A DNA stretch of 64,000 nucleotides, from the NCBI RefSeq assembly GCF_037392515.1, contig NC_090280.1:74326504-74390503 (forward strand), given 5' to 3'. A model generated the notes under the pieces. That model made no database searches. It saw only the letters and a program-made list of their open reading frames with translations, and was not told the DNA's origin. Position 1 is the first letter of the stretch, and each line of letters begins with the position of its first letter. The position numbers were made by a program, and so were the translations under genes. This document shows positions 10,881 to 23,148 of the stretch, one piece after another. Source of the stretch: Haliotis asinina. Lineage: Eukaryota > Mollusca > Gastropoda > Lepetellida > Haliotidae.

Positions 10881-11390
10881 TCTATACAACCTCTAAAGGA
10901 GGGAAGCATTCATATAAGCCCAATGAGCTTGTTTGCCAATCCCTTTTCATTCCATTGGAAAAATATGCTTAAAACAACTTCTAAAATGCCCGTGAAAGAC
11001 GTCATAGTATTCTCGAACATTTTATCATCAACTTATATTATCCTAAGCAAAATTTGAGCAGCATATAAAGTTAAAAGAGGGAGTCATATTATCTCTGTCA
11101 GTTCTGTCGTTTTATTATTTTGGTATGACATTATTCATAGTAGAGAAGCAGTAATGACATCGTTCTCTATGCACAGAACGAACGAGACGGATTTGATCCT
11201 GCTGCCAAATGTGTAAATCATTCATGAGGGTAAATCCTTTCCGATGGTTTTCACCGAGAACAATCAGAGTTCGCTCAGTGTGGACATTCAACAGTTTACG
11301 ATACACGTAGCAAGTCAACAGAAGCAGAACGTTTGCATGGCGCATCTTTCATCTGTTGTCTGTTCGAAACAATAGGCATGAATATATATA
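10881..11390. other. No gene recognised
   Basis: Short frames only. Nothing recognised on either strand. Confidence 0.4.
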
Positions 11391-11432
11391 CGTATGTATG
11401 TATGTATGTATGTATGTGTGTGTGTGTGTGTG
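11391..11432. repeat. ATGT/GT microsatellite
   Basis: About seven ATGT units followed by (GT)n. Confidence 0.9.
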
Positions 11433-11433
11433 T

Positions 11434-11596
11434 ATGTACACGTATATCATCCTGCCTAGCAACCACTGTTCCCATAATTCGTTCATATATATATGAGCAT
11501 ATATATATGAGCACATGTATATACTGCTCATAGATATATGAGCACATGTACACGTATATCATCCTGCCTAGCAACCACTGTTCCTATAATTCGTCG
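11434..11596 (+). repeat. About 50-bp direct repeat flanking a TATATGAGCA tract
   Basis: ATGTACACGTATATCATCCT and the following 30 bases occur near 11434 and again near 11546 almost unchanged. Between them are repeats of ATATATGAGCA(CAT). A recent local duplication. Confidence 0.8.
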
Positions 11597-11904
11597 TCTG
11601 TGGCGACAGTAAAAAATTGAAGGTGACGTCAATAAACAGAATCGTCACAATTGTGTATGGATAGTAAAGTAATTATTGCGCTCGTGCAAAATACAAAATT
11701 TACACTCGTTTCGTTTAAGTCGTATGACTTACTTGTTGGTGTAAGTATTTGTAGATATTGCTCCTTAAAAATCAGAAATTGTTAAAGCTTTTTATAAATG
11801 TATAGGTCAACAGCAACAGGGATTTGGCGATTTAATAACAGACAAACTGTACACAAATACAGAACACATCTTTGCAAAATGCTGAGTGAATGAGTTAGGA
11901 TTTG

Positions 11905-12215
11905 ACGTCACATCGGTAATATAACGGCCATATCATGACAAAAACAATTTATGCAATACAAACACGAAAACATTGTGATGAGTTATATTGTCGACGATAG
12001 ACTGTAAAATATCAAGATATGAACATGAAACTAGCATGCAAAACTAAAACACTGTAATTAAGGGAGATAATACAATATAAAACATGGGCCATAGATCACC
12101 AACTACTGAAGTGAGGTCATCATACTAAGAACCATGGGGACGTGTGTTATTTTTGCTACCTCACTGGAGCCTAGCTGGATCTTTATTTGAGTAGTAGGCC
12201 ATTGATTCATCATGC
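11905..12215 (+). repeat. Interspersed repeat, copy 1 (also near 13365 and 22430)
   Basis: GTCACATCGGTAATATAACG at about 11908 and CCATAGATCACCAACTACTG at about 12089 recur, diverged, at 13370-13660; the second block also recurs at 22440-22590. Three copies lie within or beside the sulfotransferase duplication. No coding content. Confidence 0.6.
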
Positions 12216-12420
12216 GTTTGGTCATCTTGTTACTGTCAGGAGAAACCTGTCTTCCCGCTGTATGGTGGAGCGTTTCACTCCACCTGCATGTCACTGGACT
12301 GCCTATCCAATCATCCAATGACCATATGCCCTGCTGAATGTAGCTGGTTTGCTGAAATCGTCCAGGGTTCTAATTTGATGATATGAAACCTAAAACGTAC
12401 GTCTTCATGAACTAACGACA

Positions 12421-13156
12421 AAAATTAACTAAAGTGTCGAATTTGCTGAGAGATGTGAATCTTTTAAAAAAATAAGAATAATCCGTCTTACCTGTGAATA
12501 ATTTGAGTGTGCAAGTAAGTATGAGGATTTGATAAGAAATTATCAGATCGGGGCAAACGCTGCCACACTGGAAACAGTTTTCTTGTTAATAATGAGTGGG
12601 ACTACAACACTTAGGCGCCTGATATGCAACTGGGGTCATTGTCAGCAGACCCCCAGGAGCTTGTACTGCTGAAAATAAAACGTCCTGGGTGCAACAAACC
12701 TACACTGATATCCATATACATATTAAGAAGGAAAGGGATATAACGCGCACAAAGTTGTCAAACACTCCACTCTCGATTATGGGCGAATTCTAGTTGGGAA
12801 ATTGTGGCATATACAGCCGCGATTCTTACTGAAAAAGAGCCAGACAAATTCCCTTTCGAATAAATCCAAAATATCAAAATCGCTGCACTATTCAACGTGT
12901 AACGTTGCTTGTAACTTGGGAAAGACAACTTTTTCGTTGGTACTCCAAAAACCTGCCTACGGAAATCATCGCCTATCTGAGAAGAAATTCTATGTATTTC
13001 GCTTAAAAGCACCCGATCGGCGAAAAAACATGGCCTTTTCGAAGTCGGTAGCTATGCCTATTTCGTTCTACAATGTCTCAAAAGAAATAGGTTATTCTTT
13101 TACCTGTAATACACGGCTTTATTGGGAAATTAGCGGTATCCAGTGATTGAGTCCAT
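12421..13156. other. No gene recognised
   Basis: The longest frame (12802-13146, plus strand) has no domain signature and overlaps a minus-strand frame. Not called. Confidence 0.4.
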
Positions 13157-13301
13157 CATGTTTGTCCTTCACCCTCTGTGGGCTTGCTCCAATAAGATAT
13201 ATCGCGCCACGAAATAAAAATAATACTGGTATTTTATTTTTGACCAATCAGAGAGCAGTTCGTCGTTGGTGCAAACCTATTGAGGGTGAATGACAAACAT
13301 G
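13157..13301. mobile_element. Palindromic MITE, about 145 bp
   Basis: Ends CATGTTTGTCCTTCACCCTC and GAGGGTGAATGACAAACATG are near-perfect inverted repeats (about 31 bp). The centre is itself palindromic (AATAATACTGGTATTTTATT). No coding capacity; the family is unnamed here. Confidence 0.75.
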
Positions 13302-13364
13302 CGTGGAAGTTCCGAATTTCCATATGACCTCTAATTTGCATCAATATCACCATATGACCTCTCA

Positions 13365-13665
13365 TGTGCGTCACATCGGCAATATGTTAGTCATATCGTG
13401 ACGAGAACAATTTCACTTACAACCACAAAACCACATTACTATGTTACTACAAATTTGGCTCTGATGTAAGATTAGATTTCTGTTTGGAATAATATAGTAC
13501 GAAAATATGCTTTGGTACAGCAGTAACTGCAGGCTGTCTCCATACTTGGGACCATGGAAACTTATAGTACTTTTGCTACTTGCATGCACCCTAGACAGAT
13601 TTATATCAACGCTTCAGTACCTGGTCATTGTATTTAAATTCAGCCAAAATTAAAATGACAAAATA
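13365..13665 (+). repeat. Interspersed repeat, copy 2
   Basis: Matches the element at 11905-12215: GTCACATCGGCAATATG near 13371, TCGTGACGAGAACAATTTC, then ACCATGGAAACTTATAGTAC. It ends about 100 bp before the first coding exon of sulfotransferase A. Confidence 0.55.
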
Positions 13666-13761
13666 TTATATTAAAAATCGGGTAAAATAATTTTTCGGGA
13701 CTCACTCAAAATATCAATCCGTGGTAACAGTTGGTCACATGTCATTTTATCTCTGTTCAGG

Positions 13762-16700
13762 ATGTCTTTGACGAAAGTGACTGATGAAGCAGGGGATTCA
13801 TTGATGTTGCTGGATGTGGATGGTTTTCTATTTGCCCCCGACTTGTCGGCGGATGTCATCAAAAGTCTCAGCCACTTTCCCTTCCGGGATGACGATGTTA
13901 TGGTGTGTTCCTATCCCAAGTCAGGTGAGTGAGTGGATAAGACTGTTGTATTCTTGGTTTCATAAGACATCCGCAATATTTTGAGACCACAAGAATGGTG
14001 CTCAAATCCAGACTCTGTATAGAACAAGTCTTTCAGTCAATTTGGGTTGTTTAAAGTAACAACCAATTCTAGGTGAACGTTTTGCAGATTTCTTACTCGT
14101 TTGTGAACATAACAAAAATACAATTTCAAAGAATAGACCACCGATGGGACTAATCGATTTTGGACTGAAGTGTCTCACTGTTTTCAGACATAATTTATCG
14201 CACAGTGTAGACAAAGACATGTTTTATCTATGAATCGTTGCGTTCAAATGCCACAGTACTAAGCCAGAGAATATAAAAACAAATTGAATGTATCTTTTTT
14301 CACACCATCAATCACGAAATTTTTGTTTTCAATTATAAAGTGTACGCACGTGCTTTATGTGCCACGCTGTAGCCAAGCCGATACTATAACAATGTTTGGG
14401 CTCAACAATAACTGTTGTACAGATTACCTCTTTGAGGGAACGATTCTTTCAAAAGCCTATCCAGATGCGTTAAACATGTATGTAATTAAGATGTCTGAAG
14501 CTCAGCTAGTATAGTTGTATAACTGTGGTTTCCTGCAGTCATCCTTAACCACTTCAACTGAAAGAGAATCAATATTGCTTACTGCCTAGTCACTTATGTT
14601 AATTATGTTGTTATTTTGTTACACTCAGTATACGTTACTTCGTGTCACATTCCTCCTTGACAATCTATGTCGAATCATTGCACTCACGTAATAAGTAAGT
14701 TGTTCTCCATGTTCTCGTCACAACTTCTAAAACGTCATTCTTAAGAAGAACGAAAATCAGTTTATAAGTGTCAACATATCACTGACCTTGCTATAAGGGG
14801 AGATAATACTGTTTCAGGTTGTCACTGGGTGTGGGAGATACTTCGCATGCTTCAGGAAGGAACGCTTGACGTGGCCGTACAAGAAAAAGAAGATTTAATG
14901 ATGGAGTGGAAGACGCCAGAGTTCATGGACAAATTCCCTTCACCACGTGTTCTAAATACCCACGTGCTGTTAAGACATCTGAATCCAGAACTCTTTGAGA
15001 AGAAGATCAAGATAATCATGGTCGTTCGTAATCCTAAGGACGTTGCTGTATCGTTTTATCATCACCACACAAAGCTCGTAGAGTATGAATACAATGGACA
15101 ATTTACAAATTACGTTCCAAACTACCTAGATGGAATGGGTGAGTTTGTCTTGGTTCAGTGCACATCCATTTTTCACCGAGTGAAGGGGTCAATCATGTTA
15201 TTAATGTTTACGTGTCTTTGATTGGGCGGACATGTGGTGGTAGTTGCTGCTGGGCACACGGTGACAACTTATCAGTCAGATCCCACATCGTCAAAACCCT
15301 ATTGTTGCATTCGTCGATAACGTTTTAGAAGTTTAAATCTGTTGGGCACTGGTACAATTTTAGTTGTTTTTCACATCCAACGACGTTAGATTTGAAATGT
15401 GTCAGCCAGGGCAATCACTGACAGGAACAAGAACGCATTCGCCTTCACCTCAGTTTACTCAAAGACCTCCATTTGGCCAGTTCTGCATTGCAAGTAATTT
15501 CACTTGGAGCGATAGTATGTAACTGAAATTATAATATTGAGAACCGGCTTGGGTTTGTGTCGTTCTGATTAGTGAGGAAACTCCTGCATGCTTCTGTGTT
15601 TTAGTTGACTCCGGTTCTGTGTTCGATTACACAAGGGACTGGGAGAAGGAGATCGACAAGCACCCTGAACATCCAATACTTCTTCTCTGTTACGAGGACA
15701 TGAAAGAGGTGAGTAGCTAGATGCTCCATTGTCTGAAGGAGAGGTACAGTGCAATTATTTTACAGGTCTTCAGCCATACTGTCCATACGTACGTGTGTGC
15801 GTGCTTTTTTAAAACAGCGGTTAGCGTTACCCACCACGGGGAGGTGGCCCATCTTTGTCCGTGATTCTCTCATTACACGGGACAAAACGGAGGATCCTCA
15901 CCATTCAATTTTGTCATTTTCTAAAAACAAAGAATTTCTTTATCCATTTTTATCTATTGACGTATTTCATATCCGCTCGTGTTTGTGCAGCATAAACCGT
16001 AATGGGTAACACGCCCATGATTGCAAAATAACACAAACATCACGACTAAATTCACAGCATTTGAAGAATACGCCGTGAATACAGCAAAATTGAGAGTAAC
16101 ACAGACCCTGAGCACATACCTTAAACGACCTGCCCTTTTGAGACAGGTTTCTACAATAACCCTTTTACCTCCCAGCAAAAGTTTATTTTTATGACGTGCA
16201 ATGCACACTGGTCAGTCAGTGTATCTGTTTTTAAGCTTTATTGTCTGTGTAACGTAACTGCAGAACCGCTCATTGACAGATAACAGCTAAAAGAAACATT
16301 TAAAAATTCATGTTTAACCCCGATTGTCAGTCCTTGTGTGTAGACAGTGCACAAAGTTTATTTCATGTTTATTTACCAACACGTATGTAACATATCTGCT
16401 CTTTGAGGGAACACGGCTAAAAGAAACATGATAAGTCCTGATTGTCAGTGTGTCTGGTACAACGTTTATTTATCTATGTAACATAGCTACATGCATGTAA
16501 AATAGTCACTTCTTAGGGGATAAGAGCTAAGGCTACAGTTCACGCCCCCAACTAAACTTTAAAGACTCGAAGCGGTCTCATTTTCCAGGTTCCAGCCAAA
16601 ACTATGTCTCTTCCGACACTCATACTTGGACGAAAGTCTACTGCTATGTGTTTTCGTCCCCACGGACAGAGTTTAAATTGATACATCTGTAGCTCTATGT

Positions 16701-18256
16701 GCGTACAGTTACAGTAAGTACTAATTTATAGAACTCGTACCTACTTGATCAAAAAGGCTACGAAGACAAAAACACGTTAAAAGTAATTCCACTTGAACAA
16801 ATCTATTCGGGGATATTATTTATATTATTGTTTTCACGAACCAGGGGCAATTGCTTTAACATACCGCAAACATTAATTATATAAAATGTACGTTCCTGCA
16901 GTTCCTATCTTCTCATGTATAATGTCTCACGTGAAGTCTCATGTATAATGTCTCACGTGAAGTCTCATGCATTATGTCTCACATAATTTCTACAATACGA
17001 TATGAACTCATGAGAAAAGTATAATCTGAAAGAAGTACTTGTTTCTTGTGCATTATAGTAGCGTAGTTCTCGGTAATAACAATGTTTAGTAGTTATTGTT
17101 CAGACTATTATCACATGCAGCATTCAAGCATGGCTGATATATATTACCTCTACTACCCGGTCTGGAAAATCGTTTCCCAGTTCGCATGTCATCTGAGGAT
17201 GCAGGCAACACTACGATCCGGTTGTGTTGACTTCCTCAATCAGAATATTGTGGGTAATGGCACGCAACTGCTTCACACTTGTACTTTCAAAGTGCATCTA
17301 AATGTAACCACCGCCATACCATACTAGCAACTGAAACGATGCAAAGTTCCAGTGTATTTAAGACCAACCGCCCATTCTACATCTCCTATGTTTTCTTTTA
17401 GAATCTCTTTCGTGAGGTGAAGAAGATCGGGAACTTTCTAGGGAAATCCTGTGAAGACGTGTTCTACCAGATGATTGCTGACAAGTGCACTTTTTCAAAG
17501 ATGAGGGACAGAAAAGGTGCAGTTCATACAGAATGGGGCGACAACATATTTTACAGAAAAGGTGAGTTTCCTATGAATTTGAAAGGGAAGGATCTTCCAT
17601 TTTCTATCACTTGTGGTCAAAGAATGACGGTCAAACATGCCCCGTGTTGAATTTTCTTTCAGAAAGGATAAATATTACAGTGCAAAATTGGTTGAAGGTC
17701 CGGAGTGAAATAGGCCTTCAGCAACCTATGCTTGCCATAAAAGGACCATGCTTGTCTTACGGGACTATGCGACTTACGGGATCGGCTGGTCAGACTCGCT
17801 GACTTGGTTGACACATTGATTGATTCCCAATTGCGCAGAGCGATGCTCATGATATTGATCACCGGATTGTCGGGTCCAGACTCGATTATTTACAGACCGC
17901 CGCCAAATAGCTGGACTATTGCTGAATGCGGCGTTAAACTAAACTCACTCACACTTGTTTCGTTCACACCATCCCAGCTCTCACTTTTTTAATAGGTCAG
18001 CACAAATGTGGCTTGCTTTTCCTACCGACACGAAAGCGAAATACAGTCTAAAAATCTCAATTCGCCAAAACACTTTCACATATACTTTTTTTTGTTCATT
18101 TCAGGTGAGGTCGGTGACTGGAAGAACTGGTTTACAGTTGCCCACAGTGAAATGTGTGACCGCATATGTGAAGAGAAAATGGCAGGCTCTAGAATAACAT
18201 TCCGGTATACTTTGGACAACAATAGAGAAACCAATAATAACGACGGTGGGTCGTGA
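13762..18256 (+). CDS. Cytosolic sulfotransferase A (SULT-like), five coding exons
   Basis: Transfers sulfate from PAPS to a small hydroxyl or amine acceptor in the cytosol; the substrate cannot be told. Coding exons are 13762-13924, 14818-15138, 15605-15708, 17402-17561 and 18105-18256, with GT/AG borders and matching phases, giving 299 residues, normal for the family. The 5'-phosphosulfate loop is YPKSGCHW (51-58, Lys53), the 3'-phosphate site RNPKDVAVSF (125-134, Arg125 and Ser133), and the catalytic-type His103 lies in LNTH. RKGEVGDWKN straddles intron 4, and the KxxxTVxxxE dimer motif is 256-265. No signal peptide or membrane segment. The ATG comes one base after a good acceptor, so an untranslated leader exon is likely. 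A SINE sits in intron 4. Gene B is its tandem duplicate. Confidence 0.93.
13925..14817 (+). other. Intron 1 of sulfotransferase A
   Basis: 893 bp, GTGAGT...TTTCAG. No inserted element recognised. The equivalent intron in gene B is about 13 times longer. Confidence 0.85.
16210..16540 (+). repeat. Imperfect tandem repeat, about 130 bp, three units
   Basis: Each unit carries GATTGTCAGT, a GTTTATTT block, a TATGTAACATA-like block and GGCTAAAAGAAACAT or close variants. Units are diverged. Confidence 0.6.
16911..16983 (+). repeat. 26-bp tandem repeat, about 2.8 units
   Basis: Unit starts TCTCATGTATAATGTCTCAC and ends GTGAAG; the first two units are nearly identical. Confidence 0.85.
17697..17951 (+). 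mobile_element. SINE-like element, family 1, in intron 4 of sulfotransferase A
   Basis: GGTCCGGAGTG start, CTTCAGCAACCTATGCTTGC, GACTTACGGGATCGGCTGG, GATTATTTACAGACCGCCGC and GCGGCGTTAAACTAAACTC with an ACTCACA tail. Nearly full length. Same strand as the gene and absent from intron 4 of gene B, so it inserted after the duplication or was lost there. Confidence 0.9.
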
Positions 18257-18830
18257 ATACAGTAACCTTCGCCCCTGTGCCCGTAACTAGAAGCAAATAA
18301 CGAATAACCCTTATTGTTGTTTTTCATAAATGGCGTTTGATGTGAAACTGAATTGTATATTTTTTTATTGAAACATTACCACAGCTAGAAATGTAATGAA
18401 TATAGGTTGTGTGAAGAGCCACCCACAGGTCATCTTATATCAGGGACAAGATGCACAGGGTGGAAGCGTGGCCATTTCTTCGATGGACAGTGAAAGAAGA
18501 ACACGTGACAAGTATATCTGGCTTTGCAAGTCTATCAGGCTTTGCCATTTGTGACCAACTCCACATAAAATGTACAGTTTGGAAATGGAGTTACTTTTGG
18601 GACAACTCCTCATTTCGTGTGGCCAGAGCTTCCACACTGCGGGATAGTATGCATGCATTTCTGATATAGTGGCTGGGCATATCAAAAAGAAAATAAGCTA
18701 GAAATGGTTCTTCCAGGGTGAGGTATTTGATACGCTAGTCATGGATGATTTGTATCATAGGTTTCTGTAAGTCAACTAATGTTTTGGTGGCGTTTGGAGG
18801 TTTGGGCCAAATGCAGTTTCCTAAGAATTG
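18257..18830 (+). other. 3' flank / probable 3' UTR of sulfotransferase A
   Basis: The first 60 bases after the stop (ATACAGTAAC...) resemble the sequence after the stop of gene B, so this is transcribed or at least duplicated flank. No AATAAA signal lies close to the stop. Confidence 0.5.
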
Positions 18831-18837
18831 TTATTTT

Positions 18838-19820
18838 GAAACTGTTGATACATATGTGTTACATTGTACATCTTGGAACCTGTTATGATACCAATGCTGT
18901 ATTGTACAGTATTGGCATACCAAAGCTACATTGTATAGCTGGAAAACTATATTGTTATATCAGTGTTACAGTTGTTATCTTAGAAACTATTGCTATGCCA
19001 GTACTACATTGTACAACTTGGAAACTATGGTTCTGTCAATGTTACATTGTATATGTTAATACCAGTGCTACATTTTATATGCTGGAAACTATTGTTATAC
19101 CATTTCTACAATGTACATCTTGTTAACAATTGCTCTTCTAAGTTGGATAACTTGTGCCCATTCCTTTTCTTAATGAATAAAATATGTTTCAATCAAAACA
19201 ATTGCTAAACCAGTGCTACAATGTACAGTTTGGTAACAATTATTAAACCAGTGCTACATTGTACATGTTGGTAACAATTGTTCTACCAGTGTTACACTGT
19301 ACAATCTTGGAAACGTTGCAATGTATTGACATACCAAGGCTACATTGTATAACTGGAAAACCATTGTTATATCAGTGCTACATTTTATATCTTAGAAACT
19401 ATTGTACATCTTGGAAACTATTGTTCTGCAATTGCTACATTGTATGTTGGATGCTATTGTTGTGCCAGTGATACACTTACATCATTGAAACTATTGTCTT
19501 AACAATGCGACATTGTTTATGATTTTAACTATCTGCTATGCCAAAGATACATTGTACATCTTGGAAACTATAGTTACGTCAATACTGAACTGAACGGCTT
19601 GGGAAATACTGTTTTGACAGTAGTAGGGTATATATCTTGATATCTGTTGTTATAACTTGAAGACTGGTTATACATGGACGCTACGTTGAAAAGGTTGGTT
19701 ATTGTTGCATCAAAATCAATAATACATTGGCGCATCAACTGTACATATCGGAAACTATTGTCACATCGATACTAGGTATACATTGTATGATAATGTTTAG
19801 TCATTTGTACTGTACAACTC
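18838..19820 (+). repeat. Minisatellite, about 36-39 bp unit, diverged
   Basis: Repeats of the form CTACATTGTACATCTTGGAA + ACTATTGTTATACCAGTG, about 22 units, with variable length and a break near 19140-19200. A sister array lies after sulfotransferase gene B (39700-40330). The two arrays probably descend from the sequence duplicated with the gene. Short frames across it (18779-19471) read only the repeat. Confidence 0.9.
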
Positions 19821-19921
19821 AATAAATTGTCATGTATTTCTGGACCTCTTTTCATTCGCTTATGGTATATGTGTTGTTTTTACGCGTATTCAGCAGTTTT
19901 TCAGTCACTCATGTTTGGCCA

Positions 19922-19987
19922 CAGAACACCTGACGCAGACACGGAAGTGGGACCAGGATGACATTAAACAAGCCATAAGTACAAACG
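19922..19987 (+). other. Possible orphan exon with psq/HTH-like peptide
   Basis: An acceptor-like CCACAG and a donor-like GGGTAAGAG frame about 66 bp. In one frame it reads HLTQTRKWDQDDIKQAISTNG-like residues with the W...D(D/E)(I/L)..AI....G spacing of pipsqueak-type helix-turn-helix domains of pogo/Tigger transposases. No neighbouring exon was found. Weak evidence. Confidence 0.2.
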
Positions 19988-20240
19988 GGTAAGAGTTGGC
20001 AACTCTCCGTCATCTAATTATATCAACATGAAAGCACAAAAAACACTTTGCCCTGACAGTGACCACCCATTAATTAAACCAGAGCAATATGAGCTGATTA
20101 GCTGAGTATATTTAACAACAGTAAACACGAATATGGCTAAAACAACTCTTTGACAAGAAGAATGATTTGCAGTTTAGTCGACTGCTACCGTTAAACACTC
20201 GGAGACTTTCCCTGAAATAAACTTCAAATGCAATAACATA

Positions 20241-20652
20241 GGCCAATACATCCTCGATATCTCCAGGGTATACGTTCCGATAAGTCTCCACTATACCCTG
20301 GACGCATCTACGGCTCTGCCCGATAAATTTATTACCTCCTTTGACTGTCTTTTGATCCAATCAGGTGTCTACGCTGGGAAGTTGAGCTAACCAATCACAA
20401 CTCACTTTCGGTTTTTGTATCATCTAAAATCTGGGACGCAGTGCGAGCAAACCTTCGCAGTTGCGACCGCTATCTTTGTTGACACTGGCATGCTCGGTTA
20501 TAACGGCGGCCTAGAGGTGATTGGCTACTGTGAGAAGGCGGAGCCAGGAAAGGGAGGTAATAAATTTATCGGGCAGAGCCGTAGATGCGTCCAGGGTATG
20601 GTGGAGACTTATCGGAACGTATACCCTGGAGATATCGAGGATGAGGCCAATA
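20241..20652. mobile_element. Long inverted-repeat element (arms about 100 bp)
   Basis: The left arm 20241-20342 (GGCCAATACATCCTCGATAT ... TTATTACCTCC) is the reverse complement of the right arm 20549-20652 (GGAGGTAATAAATTTATCGG ... ATCGAGGATG) with few mismatches. The loop is about 206 bp. Both arms give the same spurious peptide on opposite strands, which is how it shows up. Probably a foldback transposon or MITE; it codes for nothing recognisable. Confidence 0.7.
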
Positions 20653-22428
20653 ATGCCCAAAGACGTCTCACAGACTAAAGACTCAGCCGGGAAAGAAAAT
20701 TCTAAATTGCACAGCAATAACAAGTCTTTGCTCTACGGAGTATTTATACCCACAACCATTAAGTGGCCAAAAGACTGACTTGACATTACTAGAAAAAACA
20801 GCTTATGTTACAAGCTACTACGTTTAACCCAAAGCTAGCCACACCAAAGGGGAAACTGTTCACAAACGAAACTTTTCGAATCGCCACACATTGGCCTGAG
20901 CGACCAACTGCACGTATCCTTAACGAATCTTGCAAGTAAAGACACATCGTTTGGGCAAGAGCATTTGTGTTTACCTGCCGAGATGGCGGTATCATATCCA
21001 AAATGATTGGAGCATTTCGGAAATTAAAGTTCATCCTAAATAGAACATCTTCTTCCGGATTTACTAACACCTGTAGTAGGCAACATGGCCAGCAATGAGT
21101 TAAGGAACTCCGATCATTTTGGCCAACCCATGCACAAGTCTGAGGCAGTCGACAAGTGGAAATGGATGTGAGAATTTCCACTGTATACTATTCAAAGACA
21201 TTAACTATTACAATCTTTTGAAAATATTGTTAAAATTAGAACACTGATTGGTATTATCTTAAATGGCAATGCAAGACTCTTAATTACTGACAATCAGAAT
21301 CTTTTCAACATGTACTTATCTTTAGCTCTGAAACAGAACGTTTGTGCATAGTGATGTGCTCTTTCCAGTGACAAAACTGTTTGCATATAATAATAGACAG
21401 TACAAACAATTTTTGAGGAGAGAAGACGGGTTGTCTTTTAATCACAACAAAGATCTATTCACAGTAATGAATCTGTTTCAGGCTTAAACCATCCTCTACT
21501 CACTAAACAACGGACTGTTCTATTATACCCTAATATGTTACCTTCATTAACCTGATAGTTCAGTGGCTATCAATTGACTGTCTGTCAAATGGGTGCACGT
21601 GTCTGTCAAGGGGAGGGTACCCAGGTAACTGTGCCGAGGGTAAGAAACGCAATCAGTGAAACATATGGGAGTGTGATGGCTGAACACACCAACATGAAAT
21701 AAAAGGCCATGAAAACGATTGGGTTCTATTGGGTGTTATCACAATTCTGCATTAAGAGAATAGGGAAAGCATGCAACGACTGACAGAAGCCATCCGCTGA
21801 CAAAAGGCTGGGGACGCGGCCTCAGCCATAGTCAGATATTTCCAGTATCGCCTGCATGATTTCAAGATTATGGAACCGCTGTTGGACCCAGTATTCAACA
21901 CATGGCCTATCCAGGTTGGCACCACGTAATAGCTGCAGCGCAGGACAGCTTCATTCTTGTTCATCACTTACTACCCCTATAGCTACATCACGGTTTCCAG
22001 TTCCAGATGTCATTCTGATTGATCAACATCGTTGACTGCGACGTTAGTGGTGTCACGGACACAGAGTAAAGCCAAAACAGCGATGAAGACGTTTTTTGCG
22101 TAGAGACCAGCTAATCCGTTACGGCAGAAGACGTCGTAAGTACAGACGTAGTGAGGAACAGGGTTTTTATCGGTAGTGTAATGATGTGGTTGGCGATCTC
22201 CCAATCCGGTAGAAAAGATATGGCACATATTCTTCGAGCACACATGTGTGACATGATGCAACAAGCAAATATTGTTTTTCAATAAAAATACGACGAAGAA
22301 GTGTGAACTATATAAGTAATGAAAAGGTCATAAAATCCTGTCGCCTTTGTACAAAAACAGTACATCTTTTGAAGTTTTATAAATAATTTAGTGAGGGAGC
22401 ATATAGACTAGTAAACCGTTAAGTGATA
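20653..22428. other. No gene recognised between the two sulfotransferase genes
   Basis: A 130-residue minus-strand frame at 20789-21181 has no recognisable motif or exon border and sits beside the inverted repeat. Other frames are shorter. Nothing can be supported. Confidence 0.4.
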
Positions 22429-22429
22429 G

Positions 22430-22595
22430 CACACTATAGCCATAGATCAGCACCAACTGAAGGTAAGTCAACATACGAGGGACCATGGGTATTTATGATA
22501 CAATTTGCTACCTGCATGGGCACTAGCTGAATTTACACCACCAACCCTTCAGCGACTGGCGATTATAGGAAAATTAGTCAAATATAACAATAACA
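22430..22595 (+). repeat. Interspersed repeat, copy 3
   Basis: CCATAGATCAGCACCAACTG, GGGACCATGGGTATTTATGA and GCTACCTGCATGGGCACTAG match the 3' half of the element at 12089-12215 and at 13540-13660. Confidence 0.6.
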
Positions 22596-23148
22596 AAAAT
22601 ACTACGTAAAATGTTTGCAAGTATAAATGTACTGGGGCTTACGGAAATGTTTCGGGACTTACAGTGTCAAATTAGAACAATATATCTGATTCATTATCTG
22701 TAGGTTATTTATATGATACATAAAGTAAACGTCAGAAAACTCTTGTCTTTTTTCTGAGGAGGGTATATCAAATGAATACGGGACATCGTTTTTTTAACAA
22801 TGAATGTAAATACTCTGGAAGATGACGACGGGAAGCGGGCAATTGAGAGAGAGAGCTAGGGCAGACAATAAACACTATTTCAATACAATGCATCTGAACC
22901 CCCCTGCTTTAGTTTAACAATTATATCGATGCTTAAAAGTTTATCTTGAAATTGAAAACCTTTCCCCGAGTCCTACACAGAATCAAATACATGGATCTTT
23001 CGTATTTGCTCTACACCTTCAGATCTCATCACGATCAGGATTTCCTTGAGATCAAAACAAACTTCAGATTGTGTCAGTTACTGAATAGACGCTTAGTGGA
23101 AATAGGTTATCACATGTAAAACCTTCCCAGCGCCTGCCTGCCCCCTGC

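Larger units (their letters stand above)
15709..17401 (+). other. Intron 3 of sulfotransferase A
   Basis: 1,693 bp, GTGAGT...TTTTAG. It holds two tandem-repeat blocks (16210-16540 and 16911-16983, listed separately). No coding sequence was recognised inside. Confidence 0.85.

Noticed and set aside
20112-20678. Similar peptides on opposite strands
   Set aside because: They arise from the two arms of one inverted repeat, not from paired genes.
20789-21181. 130-residue minus-strand frame
   Set aside because: No motif, no exon borders and a composition like the surrounding non-coding DNA.
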